From contig NZ_LR733817.1 in the NCBI RefSeq assembly GCF_902506165.1, forward strand, positions 914,255 through 978,254: DNA of 64,000 nt, given 5' to 3'. A program made the translations under genes and the position numbers. Below are positions 9,667 through 17,032 of this stretch, piece by piece. The notes beneath the pieces were generated by a model, which was not told the DNA's origin, did no database searches, and worked only from the letters and a program-made list of their open reading frames with translations. How positions within the stretch are numbered: the first letter of the stretch is position 1; the number at the start of each line of letters is the position of its first letter. Origin of the DNA: Bosea sp. 29B. Its GTDB lineage: Bacteria > Pseudomonadota > Alphaproteobacteria > Rhizobiales > Beijerinckiaceae.

Positions 9667-10262
9667 GGGGCTGATCCTTTCCCTTGCGCAAACTTGATCT
9701 GCACCGCCGCCTCGATGGCTCGTGCGATCGTCTCGCGACCCGTAGTTTCGTTGAGATTGAGCAGCCGCTGGAGCAGTTCGTTTTCCGAACGGAAGGCGTT
9801 TGACAAACCTGCGATAAGGCGCTGCCTATGCATCGGCGGAAGGGGCACTTCCATCCGTTCCAAAGCTTCCTTTGGCAGGCGCGCGAGACCGCTCCCCTGC
9901 TTGCTGGCGGCAAACGCGGCTTGCGTCGTCGGCAGATCGAGGAACGCTGCGAGGTAATAGGGATCGACCATCGCGCGATTCGGTCGCACCAGATAAAGAT
10001 CAAGAGAAACAAAAGCCCCCATGATTGCGGCGTCGCCTACATAAGAGGCCGTCAAAGATCCTCGCGCGCCGACGATCACATCGCCTTCATCGATCGCATA
10101 GGCGCGAGCCACAGATGGCGCCTCTCCGGACATCAACTTGGGCGAATGCCCCGCTCGCAGTTCCGTGAGATCAGACAGCCGAACACAGCGAGACATGCCG
10201 CCCGCAGCCTCTTTGACCGCGACGCCGGAGACCACATCCGCAATTTCTCTGAGTTCGAGCAT
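9663..10262 (-). CDS. Half-length HsdS-like protein (single recognition domain)
   Basis: The 199-residue protein starts like a target-recognition domain (LREIADVVSGVA), contains a GDVIVGARGS strand and a LPKEALERMEVPLPP segment, then a helical spacer (RQRLIAGLSNAFRSENELLQRLL). It therefore has one recognition domain and one spacer where a normal HsdS has two of each. It is the first gene of the operon, directly before hsdM, and a full HsdS is encoded three genes later. Homodimerising half-subunits can work in engineered and some natural type I systems; here it could give a second specificity or modulate the first. Its tail matches no other family I know. Confidence 0.75.
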   Translation of the reverse strand: MLELREIADVVSGVAVKEAAGGMSRCVRLSDLTELRAGHSPKLMSGEAPSVARAYAIDEGDVIVGARGSLTASYVGDAAIMGAFVSLDLYLVRPNRAMVDPYYLAAFLDLPTTQAAFAASKQGSGLARLPKEALERMEVPLPPMHRQRLIAGLSNAFRSENELLQRLLNLNETTGRETIARAIEAAVQIKFAQGKGSAP

Positions 10263-10296
10263 GACTCAAACTAGCAAAGTGCGAAATTTGAGTCAA
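10263..10296 (-). promoter_or_regulatory. R-M operon promoter with overlapping palindrome; probably leaderless
   Basis: Read on the minus strand, TTGACT (10296-10291) and TAGTTT (10273-10268) are separated by 17 bases and followed after five bases by the ATG of the first R-M gene. No Shine-Dalgarno sequence fits, so the transcript probably begins at or near the start codon. A perfect 8-base inverted repeat, GACTCAAA (10263-10270) and TTTGAGTC (10287-10294), covers the -10 and -35 elements, as expected for a repressor site. The regulator is unknown; the XRE gene just upstream is a candidate. Confidence 0.6.
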
Positions 10297-10441
10297 AGCG
10301 AATATGAGGGATTCTCTAGCTCTGTTTTATCTCTTTGCCCAGCGATGAAAGCCCGTCAGCCGGTACGATTTGAATGCCCACAAGCGGACCTTACCGGTGT
10401 CCGGAATGGCCATATTCAGCCGTATTGGACCTGCTGATCGC

Positions 10442-10669
10442 TTACTCTGCCTGCCGCATCAGCATGTAGGGCTCGGCCTCGATCGCCCTCGCGATGGCAA
10501 TGTACTCGGCCACATCGAGCCGTCGTTCCTCGGTCTCGTATTTCGACACGAAGGTCTGTCTTCGCCCGATGCGAGCCGCGAGTTCCACCTGCGTGATGCC
10601 GGCGTCCTTTCGCGCCTGGATGAGCGCCTGGAGCAGGGCCTTGTAGAGGTCGGGTTGGGTTGAAGCCAA
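10442..10669 (-). CDS. XRE-family HTH transcriptional regulator (copy 1)
   Basis: The 75-residue protein is a single Cro/C1-type helix-turn-helix: QARKDAGITQVELAARIG, then RRQTFVSKYETEERRLD. The C-terminal part LDVAEYIAIARAIEAEPY is typical of small XRE regulators. It lies upstream of the R-M operon on the same strand and divergent to the gene at 10784. A near-identical paralogue is at 46121-46348. Because that copy has no R-M genes next to it, a role as R-M control protein is possible but not compelled; regulation of its own divergent promoter is more likely. Confidence 0.85.
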   Translation of the reverse strand: MASTQPDLYKALLQALIQARKDAGITQVELAARIGRRQTFVSKYETEERRLDVAEYIAIARAIEAEPYMLMRQAE

Positions 10670-10790
10670 AGCCGGCGCCTGAAGCGGTGAAACCGGCCGT
10701 CCAATTCAACCCGAATTTCGAATACCCCAAAATGGAGTATTTCGGCATGCTGCACCCCGAGGCGATGATTCGGGGGATGGAGTGTGAAGG
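10442..10790. repeat. Long dispersed repeat, copy 1 (XRE gene plus divergent promoter and first codons of next gene)
   Basis: This stretch is closely similar to 46121-46471 in the same orientation. Similarity covers the whole XRE gene, the intergenic region and the first codons (GTG AAG GAG) of the divergent gene. The intergenic part carries an imperfect palindrome around ATACTCC/GGGGTAT (near 10725-10745) and a hairpin with arms CCCCGA (10755-10760) and TCGGGG (10770-10775). In copy 2 both are kept with base changes that preserve pairing, so they are probably operator or RNA structures. Confidence 0.8.
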
Positions 10791-11500
10791 AGCAGTACGT
10801 CGGCGACGTCAACGACTATCGGAAATATGCCCTGCTGCGGCTGCTTGCTCGATCCGGCCTGAGGCTCGGCGTCTGCTGGATGCTGACGCGCGACGACGCC
10901 AGCGGGCACGGCAACAAGCTTGGCTATCTCGACCTACCCAAACAAGAGGCGCACGACCCGGAGCTACACGCGATCATGCGGACGGTGCGAGAGACGCCCC
11001 GCGGGCAGCGACTGGGAACAATCGAAGCAAGCGGCGTCTTGGCACGAGCGATCTATTTCAACGAGATAGTGCCGGAGGCGCTGTTCGAGCGACAGCTCTG
11101 GTTCCGGCGTGCCGGCGCGGCTCTAGCCAATACCGACCTGATCTTCTTCGATCCCGATAACGGCATCGAAGTGCGAGCCACACCGAAGGGTCGGAAGAGA
11201 TCGTCAAAATACGTCTATCACGACGAGCTGAGGGCGACTTACGCCGCAGGGCATTCCCTGCTCGTCTACCAGCACTTCCCCATGAAAGAGCGAGCTAGCT
11301 TCATTCAAACTCTGGCTCGTGACCTCCATAGCGGTGCACCGGGCGCGGAGATCTGGGCGATACTTACCTCGAATGTCGTGTTCATGCTGGCGATCCAACA
11401 ACGGCACCGCCCGGCCTTGTCGCAGGCGGCGCACCATGTTCTCGAGACCGCTGATCCGAGCTTCCTGCACGCACAGTTGATCGCTCCAGCAAACCCATGA
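10784..11500 (+). CDS. Unknown protein with DPDNG motif, divergent from XRE regulator
   Basis: I do not recognise this 238-residue family with confidence. It begins KEQYVGDVNDYRKYALLR, and has LGVCWML near residue 30, a hydrophobic strand ending in an acidic motif (DLIFFDPDNGIEV, about residues 119-131), KYVYHDEL, and LVYQHFPMKER near 165-175. The strand followed by DPDNG suggests an alpha/beta nucleotide- or metal-binding fold, possibly a nuclease or methyltransferase-like enzyme, but no catalytic signature is certain. The GTG start at 10784 has GGAG just upstream. It is paired divergently with an XRE repressor, an arrangement common for defence or toxin-like genes. Only its first codons survive in the second module copy at 46461. 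Confidence 0.7.
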   Translation: MKEQYVGDVNDYRKYALLRLLARSGLRLGVCWMLTRDDASGHGNKLGYLDLPKQEAHDPELHAIMRTVRETPRGQRLGTIEASGVLARAIYFNEIVPEALFERQLWFRRAGAALANTDLIFFDPDNGIEVRATPKGRKRSSKYVYHDELRATYAAGHSLLVYQHFPMKERASFIQTLARDLHSGAPGAEIWAILTSNVVFMLAIQQRHRPALSQAAHHVLETADPSFLHAQLIAPANP

Positions 11501-11554
11501 TTGTGCGCGAGTTTTCGGCGTGTTTCCGTGTCGATTTTTTGCCCGGAGAAAATT

Positions 11555-11806
11555 ATGCGCACCAAAATTCTGACCACCCTCGCACTCTGCTCGATCTCAC
11601 TCGCCGGCTGCCAGACGCCGCAACAGGTCGCCGAAGCCCGCTCGAAGCTGGTCTGCTTCCAGGCCGGCTATGGCGAGCGTTCGCCGCAGCATGATGAGTG
11701 CATGCGCACCATGCTGCCAGTCGCGCAGCAGATGGAAATGCAGCGCCGCATCGCCGATATGAGCGAGGGCCTGGATTTGATCGCCGCGGGAGTGCGGCGG
11801 CGCTAA
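11555..11806 (+). CDS. Small secreted lipoprotein, function unknown
   Basis: The 83-residue product has a lipoprotein signal peptide: MRTKILTTLALCSISLAGC, with the lipobox LAGC at residues 16-19. The remainder is charged and soluble (QTPQQVAEARSKLVCF, then a Met-rich helix MLPVAQQMEMQRRIADM). The ATG at 11555 is preceded by GGAG at 11545-11548. It should be lipid-anchored in the cell envelope. No family beyond 'lipoprotein' can be named. Confidence 0.75.
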   Translation: MRTKILTTLALCSISLAGCQTPQQVAEARSKLVCFQAGYGERSPQHDECMRTMLPVAQQMEMQRRIADMSEGLDLIAAGVRRR

Positions 11807-12076
11807 CCAGCGCGTGCCATAGTATCAGCCATGGGACTGTGCGGATGTCTCGCGGGTCCCCCGGCCTTGGCTTCAACAATATGAAGATGGGGGGAGGTCG
11901 CGAAGGCGTCGCCCCCCGGAGGGCGCCGCGCATTGTCTCTACTGCGCGCGGGCTGGCCCCGCCCTGCCCTGCCCTGCCGCCGGCATGAGCGTGCCCCTGG
12001 CGCTCCGTACCGTACCCCGCGGCTGCGGCGCCCTGCGCCGCTATAGCTATAGCCGCGTGCCCTGCCCGCCCGCCGG

Positions 12077-12304
12077 TCAGCCCTGCGCTTCGGCCTGGCG
12101 CAGGAGCTCGTAGGGATCGACCTCGAGCGCGCGGGCGATGACGATGAACTCGGCGACGTCGAGATGGCGGGCGCCGGCCTCGACGCGGAAGACGAAGTTA
12201 GTCGAGCGGCCGAGGCGCCGGGCAAGATCAGCCTGCGTCAGGCAGTGATCTCGCCGCGCGGCGACGAGCAGCGCGACGACGCGCGCATGCAACCCCGGTC
12301 GCAT
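12077..12304 (-). CDS. XRE-family HTH regulator (divergent paralogue)
   Basis: The 75-residue single-domain protein has the XRE helix-turn-helix CLTQADLARRLGRSTNFVFRVE and ends LDVAEFIVIARALEVDPYELLRQAE, closely matching the C-terminal part of the XRE proteins at 10442 and 46121. The ATG at 12304 overlaps the stop codon of the preceding small gene (TGATG), so the two are translationally coupled. It lies next to the integrase gene and may control it or the small partner gene. Confidence 0.75.
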   Translation of the reverse strand: MRPGLHARVVALLVAARRDHCLTQADLARRLGRSTNFVFRVEAGARHLDVAEFIVIARALEVDPYELLRQAEAQG

Positions 12305-12483
12305 CAGAACGCAGCGGGCTCCTCCATGGCCGCGATGACGTGCAGATCGGTCTCGCAGATGCCCTCGGCCTCGATCGCCCAGACGATCTCGTCGGCGTCG
12401 ATCTCGGCGAGCTCGGCCGCCCGCTCCAGGGTGACGATGGTCAGCGCCTGGGTGCGCAGATCGATCAGGCGGTACTGGTCCAT
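12304..12483 (-). CDS. Small acidic protein, partner of the XRE regulator
   Basis: The 59-residue product starts MDQYRLIDL and is acidic and helical (RAAELAEIDADEIVWAIEAEGI). It resembles no family I can name. It overlaps the downstream XRE gene by one base. An inverted repeat at 12494-12516 just upstream of the ATG suggests autoregulation by that regulator. The pair could be an antitoxin-like or anti-regulator module, but no toxin is recognisable. Confidence 0.55.
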   Translation of the reverse strand: MDQYRLIDLRTQALTIVTLERAAELAEIDADEIVWAIEAEGICETDLHVIAAMEEPAAF

Positions 12484-12493
12484 GGCGTCGTCT

Positions 12494-12516
12494 CCATCGT
12501 GTTCCGAAGACGATGG
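12494..12516. promoter_or_regulatory. Inverted repeat upstream of the small gene/XRE pair
   Basis: Perfect 7-base arms CCATCGT (12494-12500) and ACGATGG (12510-12516) are separated by nine bases, ending 11 bases before the start codon at 12483. Position and symmetry suit an operator for the XRE protein encoded downstream. Confidence 0.45.
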
Positions 12517-12705
12517 AAACATGCGGCGACGCCGCGCATAATTTTGCAGGAGACAGGCTGATATTGCGTCGGACGCAGGATCGCCGCGGCACCAATAAGC
12601 CCAGCAAGACCGCAAATGCCGACGGGGAGCAGCGGCTTGCCGCCCCCCTCCCCGCTGGTGTCCGCCCGCATGCGCGAGCGCGGTCTACCTCGCTCTCAGC
12701 GCGTT

Positions 12706-13947
12706 CTACCTGCCCACGGCGTAGGCCCGGTCCAGCGCCGCCACCGCCGCCTCCCCGCCGCGAACAGCCTGGGTGTAATGGCCAAGCGTCACGGTGGCGT
12801 TGGCATGACCGGCGAGCTTAGCGACGAGACCGACCTCGATGCCCTCGGCCTGCAGCGTCGAGATGAATGAATGTCGGGCAGAGTGCGGCGTGACATAGGG
12901 CAGGCCGAGCTTCTCGAACACCGGCTCCCAGTAGCGCTGGCGGAAGTTCTGGTAAAGCAGCGGCCCGCCGCCGCCGATGCGAGCGACCTTGGGCCAGGGC
13001 TGGAGCCGGCCGGGGCCAGGAAAGACGCGGTGCAGCTCCTTGCCCCGCCGCGGACAACGAACGCGCCAGTCGAGCAGCATCGCCCGCAGCACCCCGCTCA
13101 TTGGAATGTCGCGCGTGCCCGCCTCGGTCTTGGTCATGTTGGTCAGCGAGCCGTCGCGCTCCTGGATGCGGCGGATGCGAATGACGTTGGCGTCGAAGTC
13201 GACGTCTTCCCAGAGCAGCCCGAGCTGCTCGGACGGCCGCGTCCCGGCGAGGAACGGGAAGGCGTAGTACAGCCCATGCTCCGGATCGCTCCTGGCCGCC
13301 TCGACCAGCTTGCCGATCTCGGCCGGGGTGAGGATGACCTTCTTGGTCTTCACCCGGTTGCGGCCGAGGCCGCGCGGCATCGACGGCGCCCGCACCCGGA
13401 AATCCTCCTCGTTCAGGGCGAGGATCGAGATCAGATGCGACTTCGCCCGGTTGGCAGTGTACTGCCCCGACAGCGCCGTCAACTCGCGGTGCCAGGCGCG
13501 GATGCGAGCCGTGGTCAGCTCGCTCGTCTTGATCTCGCCAAGCATCGGCACGAGGCGGCAGCCCTTCGGCAGCTTGCCCGACGCCTTCCAGGCGAGCTTC
13601 TCCTTGGCCGCGCCATCGAAATAAGGCCCGCGGATATGCTCGACCACGACCTTGTAGCCCGCGAGCGTATTCGGCTTCACCTTGCCGTCGCGATCGGCAA
13701 GCCAGTGGTCAATGGCGGACCCAACCGTCGGCGCCTTGCGCTCGTCGGCGTAGCTGTCCGACATGACCTTGGCGGTGAGATCATTGCGGCGCGCCTCAGC
13801 AGCCTTCAGCGTCTCGTAGAACTCCTGCCGGCGGTCGCCCGAGATCGGTTCGCGGTAGTTCAGCACGTAGCGCAAGTGCTTCACGACCTCCCCTGACTTG
13901 AGCCTGCGGCGGCGAACTCGCTTGGTGATGTTGGCACGGAATGTCAT
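12706..13947 (-). CDS. Site-specific tyrosine recombinase/integrase
   Basis: This is a 413-residue phage-type integrase. An N-terminal DNA-binding part and an SAM-like core-binding domain (about residues 70-180) are followed by the catalytic domain with Arg in AGTRPSEQLGLLW (about 238-250), the HSARHSF box (H-x-x-R-H) near 360 and the nucleophile Tyr in LGHYTQ near 393. All catalytic residues are present. Together with the primase and AlpA genes that follow, it marks an integrated element. An att site next to it could not be identified. Confidence 0.95.
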   Translation of the reverse strand: MTFRANITKRVRRRRLKSGEVVKHLRYVLNYREPISGDRRQEFYETLKAAEARRNDLTAKVMSDSYADERKAPTVGSAIDHWLADRDGKVKPNTLAGYKVVVEHIRGPYFDGAAKEKLAWKASGKLPKGCRLVPMLGEIKTSELTTARIRAWHRELTALSGQYTANRAKSHLISILALNEEDFRVRAPSMPRGLGRNRVKTKKVILTPAEIGKLVEAARSDPEHGLYYAFPFLAGTRPSEQLGLLWEDVDFDANVIRIRRIQERDGSLTNMTKTEAGTRDIPMSGVLRAMLLDWRVRCPRRGKELHRVFPGPGRLQPWPKVARIGGGGPLLYQNFRQRYWEPVFEKLGLPYVTPHSARHSFISTLQAEGIEVGLVAKLAGHANATVTLGHYTQAVRGGEAAVAALDRAYAVGR

Positions 13948-14153
13948 AATGACCTCGGAAAATGAAAAACGCTCAGAAAATCACGGCCGAGGAACCCGCA
14001 CAATTAATCACCGGGCGCCGGATAGCTTCAGAGCATTCGAATTGAAACCACGAGCGTAACCAAGAACCTTCGAGATACGTTCAGATGCCGTCTCGGTGGG
14101 GCTTGCTATACTTGAGAACAATCGCTCGCCGAGGTTGAAATCGCAGTGGCGCC

Positions 14154-14279
14154 GTAGCGGCGTAGCAGTGCGTAGCGGCCCAGTGCACTGGCGCCGGGGC
14201 TGGCTACCCGGGCCGCTGTGCTGCCTGCCCACCACGCCGGGCCGCCCTAGGGGACCGCTACGCACTGCTACACTGCTAC
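14154..14279. repeat. 25-base inverted repeat built from GTAGC(A/G)G units
   Basis: The left arm (14154-14178) and right arm (14255-14279) are almost perfect inverted copies, separated by 76 bases. Each arm is made of three short tandem units of the form GTAGCGG/GTAGCAG. The right arm includes the stop codon of the VapE-like gene. It sits in the 328-base gap between integrase and replication genes, which otherwise holds nothing I can name. It could be a replication origin, a recombination accessory site or a transcription terminator. Confidence 0.7.
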
Positions 14280-15901
14280 GCTGGTCCAGTATCGGTCTTG
14301 CGGGCGGTGATCGCCTCGGCCATATCCGGTTTCCAATCGTCAGGCTGCGGTCGCTCGTAGCCGCGGACGTTGACGCCATGGACGCGCATGCTCTTGGGCC
14401 CGTCCCAGCCGAGCGCGCGCATGCAGGCGCCGAGCCGCGTCGCATCGGGGTGCTTTTGGCGGCCGACCTCGATGTTCAAGACGTAGCTCAGGAGATGCTT
14501 GGTCGAGGCCTTGACGGTCGTACCGTTCCCCTCTTCCCCTCGGACGCTCGCCAGGGTGTCGAGCCATGGGTCGAACGCGGTCCTCGCCGCTTGCTCCGCA
14601 GATGCCGCCTCCCACAGTTCCTGGGACAGTCGGATCGGTTCGTCGGCGGCTTCAAGAACAGCCGCCTCGGCCCACAGTTGGTCGCGGTCGCGCGCGAGGG
14701 CCTCGAGGTCGATCGCACCTGTCCTGACCGGCCAGAAGCGGCGGTTGCCGGTGGGGTCGCTGAGGTAGTGGTCGTCGTTCGTCGTCCCGATGAAGATGCA
14801 TTCGCGCGGGCGCTCGTCAGCGAAATACGCATAAGCCATCCGCGCACGGTCGCTTCCTTGCGAGGCAAAAGCCTTGACCTTGGCCGCATCGGCCTTGCGG
14901 AGACCCTCAAGCTCGCTAAGCTCGTAAATCCACTTGCCGGCCATGGCCTCCATCTGTGCCCGCTTGTCGAGGGTCAGAATTTCCTGATCGGAGTGGTTCT
15001 CGGCCCCTGCGAGGATCGCCAGTGCCGTCGACTTCCCGGTGCCTTGTTTGCCTTCGAGTACGAGAATCTCATCGAACTTGCACCCCGGCCGCCGAACGCG
15101 CCGCACGGCCGCGATCGGGACAATCCGGCCGATTGCCCGGTTCAAGGGAGTATCCTCGGCGCCGAAATAGTCGACGAGCAACGTGTCGATCCGAGGCTTA
15201 CCATCCCATTCTAGGCCGGCAAGGTAGTCGCGGATCGGGTGGTAGGAGTTCTCGAGCGCCATCATATGCAGCGCATCGCGGACATGCTCGCGGCCAGGAT
15301 CGAACCCGAACTCGTCCAGCACGGTCTTGCGCAACATGGCGGAGAAGTCGTCCGTCAATTCGCCCTGGAAGGCCTCCAGCTTCAGGCCGAGCACCATATG
15401 GCGGCGCCGGAACAGGTCATGAGAAGCTTGGACGCCAAGACGCTGGAACGCGACGATCGCGTTGCGCAGTGTCGGGCGCGGGTTTCCCTTCTGTGTCGTA
15501 TCCGGCCAACCGTTGCCAACTGCCGTGACTGCCGCACGGGCCTGCTTCAATGCGTATTTTTCTGGTGCCTTCTTCTCGAGGATGGAGGCCGAGATTGCGT
15601 GAGCCCTGTTAATCAAGACACCGGCAATCTGATGCTCGGTGCAGCCGGCGCGGGCAAGCCCGCACGCGACCGAGAAGACAACCTCGCTGCGCGAGGGGAA
15701 GCGCGCTCCGTCCTGCCCCATCGGACGCTCGGGATCGTCGCCGGCCTCGATCAGCGCGCGAACGGCCCCCGGGACCCTCGCCGACAGCTCGTTGACGGAC
15801 AGCGCAGCGATCTGAGCCACGTCGACATCGCCGAGAGCGACGATCGCCGCGGCAGCCGGTTCGCGGAACTCTGAAAATTGGTCGAGATGGTAGATGTTCA
15901 T
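14276..15901 (-). CDS. VapE/virulence-associated E-like P-loop helicase
   Basis: This 541-residue protein has a helical N-terminal half and a VapE-type ATPase domain: DYFGAEDTPLNRAIG (about residues 245-260), Walker A EGKQGTGKS near 286, ELSELEGLRKADAAKVKAFAS, and FIGTTNDDHYLSDPTGNRRFWPV near 365-390. These proteins are superfamily 3-like replicative helicases common in prophages and phage satellites. It follows the primase gene after three bases. It probably unwinds the element's origin after excision. Confidence 0.85.
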   Translation of the reverse strand: MNIYHLDQFSEFREPAAAAIVALGDVDVAQIAALSVNELSARVPGAVRALIEAGDDPERPMGQDGARFPSRSEVVFSVACGLARAGCTEHQIAGVLINRAHAISASILEKKAPEKYALKQARAAVTAVGNGWPDTTQKGNPRPTLRNAIVAFQRLGVQASHDLFRRRHMVLGLKLEAFQGELTDDFSAMLRKTVLDEFGFDPGREHVRDALHMMALENSYHPIRDYLAGLEWDGKPRIDTLLVDYFGAEDTPLNRAIGRIVPIAAVRRVRRPGCKFDEILVLEGKQGTGKSTALAILAGAENHSDQEILTLDKRAQMEAMAGKWIYELSELEGLRKADAAKVKAFASQGSDRARMAYAYFADERPRECIFIGTTNDDHYLSDPTGNRRFWPVRTGAIDLEALARDRDQLWAEAAVLEAADEPIRLSQELWEAASAEQAARTAFDPWLDTLASVRGEEGNGTTVKASTKHLLSYVLNIEVGRQKHPDATRLGACMRALGWDGPKSMRVHGVNVRGYERPQPDDWKPDMAEAITARKTDTGPA

Positions 15902-15904
15902 AGT

Positions 15905-16471
15905 TCAGATCCCCTCGACGACATAGGCGAGCATCGGCGCGCGACCGGCCTTGCGCTTTTTCGCGTTCGGAAGGTTGATCGTACCCGGCAGCCGCATGAT
16001 GCGGTCGATGTTGTGGCAGTTGTCGCCGCCGAGATCGGCGGCGAGCTGGCGGTTGATGCGCTCGACGCGCTCAAGGTCGGTCGTCGGTTCGGCGAATTTC
16101 CAGAAGGCCTGATAGCCGCCACCCGAGAAGACGATGAGCGACGGCGGGAGCTTGTAGATCCGCAGCCGCTCAAGACCGTCGAGATGGTCGATGTCGACAT
16201 GGGCATAGTGCGCAGCCACGATGTCGGCCTTGGTCGCCTTCACGCCGCGGAAGTCCGGCCGGACCTCGTTGACGCTGTAATAGAGGCCAGCGACGCCCTG
16301 GAGCGCGTCGATCCAGCCGACTGCTTGCTCACGTTCAGCGGGGGTGAAGACCTTACCGGTGGGAGGTCCGCCGGTCGGCTTGATGGCGGTCAAGGACCAA
16401 AGGCCGTCCGAGTGGACGGCCTCCAGGAAGCTGATCGCGGCAGAGGTATCAGCTGCAATGCCGAGGCTCAT
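15905..16471 (-). CDS. RepB-like DNA primase (archaeo-eukaryotic primase fold)
   Basis: The 188-residue protein shows primase-polymerase features: the metal-binding HVDIDHLD (about residues 91-98, D-x-D), FSGGGYQAFWKF near 115-126, and DRIMRLPGTINLPNAKK near 155-172, the RepB_primase pattern. It should make RNA/DNA primers for element replication. It overlaps the small gene upstream by four bases (ATGA) and is three bases from the VapE gene, forming one operon. Confidence 0.8.
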   Translation of the reverse strand: MSLGIAADTSAAISFLEAVHSDGLWSLTAIKPTGGPPTGKVFTPAEREQAVGWIDALQGVAGLYYSVNEVRPDFRGVKATKADIVAAHYAHVDIDHLDGLERLRIYKLPPSLIVFSGGGYQAFWKFAEPTTDLERVERINRQLAADLGGDNCHNIDRIMRLPGTINLPNAKKRKAGRAPMLAYVVEGI

Positions 16472-16677
16472 CGCGCCGGCCTCTTCAGCTGGATGGTGTG
16501 CGGTTTCTCAGCCAACCCGCTAGTGGGCAGCAGCAACACGGTGCCGTCGATTTCGAGGATTTCGTATAATCCGGTGCCGCTGGCCCAGCCGGCAGCCCAC
16601 TCATAGATGAAGTCGTGAAAAGCGTCGGCATCGTCGCGATTGAGGACAAAAACGTAATTCTCTGGTGTGTCGTCCAT
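16468..16677 (-). CDS. Small hypothetical protein of the primase operon
   Basis: The 69-residue product (MDDTPENYVFVLNRDD...) is acidic with Trp-rich centre (EWAAGWASG). No family is recognised. It is translationally coupled to the primase gene by an ATGA overlap, so it is probably a true gene with a role in element replication. Confidence 0.55.
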   Translation of the reverse strand: MDDTPENYVFVLNRDDADAFHDFIYEWAAGWASGTGLYEILEIDGTVLLLPTSGLAEKPHTIQLKRPAR

Positions 16678-16756
16678 GATCTATCTTTCAGACAGCAGCT
16701 CCCGTTCGCGAAAGCGTTGCTTCCGCACGGAGAAGGAGCAGAGATTTGTGGGAAGG

Positions 16757-16948
16757 TTAGTTGTGGAGGCGGATGCGCGCTTCGATGTCGCGCAGCTTCA
16801 CGTACTTGCGACCGTTCAGAAGCGAATAGGTGGGGAGCTCACCGCGAGCAGCGGCGCGCTGGATTTTGAAATAGGGCAGGCCGAGCGCGTCAGCGGCCTG
16901 CCTATACGTAATCAGCTTGTCCGGCGGGTGATAGTTGTCTTCTGTCAT
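16757..16948 (-). CDS. AlpA/excisionase-like DNA-binding protein
   Basis: The 63-residue protein is a MerR-like winged helix: LITYRQAADALGLPYFKIQRAAARG followed by YVKLRDIEARI. This is the usual layout of AlpA-type regulators and excisionases in satellites and prophages. A GAG-rich ribosome site (GCAACGAG) lies upstream. It is probably the first gene of the element's replication operon and may direct excision with the integrase. A diverged paralogue lies at 60935-61168. Confidence 0.75.
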   Translation of the reverse strand: MTEDNYHPPDKLITYRQAADALGLPYFKIQRAAARGELPTYSLLNGRKYVKLRDIEARIRLHN

Positions 16949-17032
16949 CTCGTTGCTCCTTGCGCTGGGTTAGCAATCGCAAGGTTGCGCAATCGGCGAG
17001 CCATGACATGACCGGGTCACTGGGGATTGACT

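Noticed and set aside
10442..10669. The XRE gene as a classical R-M controller (C) protein
   Set aside because: A near-identical copy at 46121 has no R-M genes beside it, and the palindrome at the R-M promoter differs from the structures in the XRE promoter. It remains only a possibility.
11941..12056. Short tandem repeats (CCCTG units and GCTATA units)
   Set aside because: Only two to four units, no spacer pattern; not a CRISPR array or a known repeat class. No CRISPR array was seen anywhere in the window.
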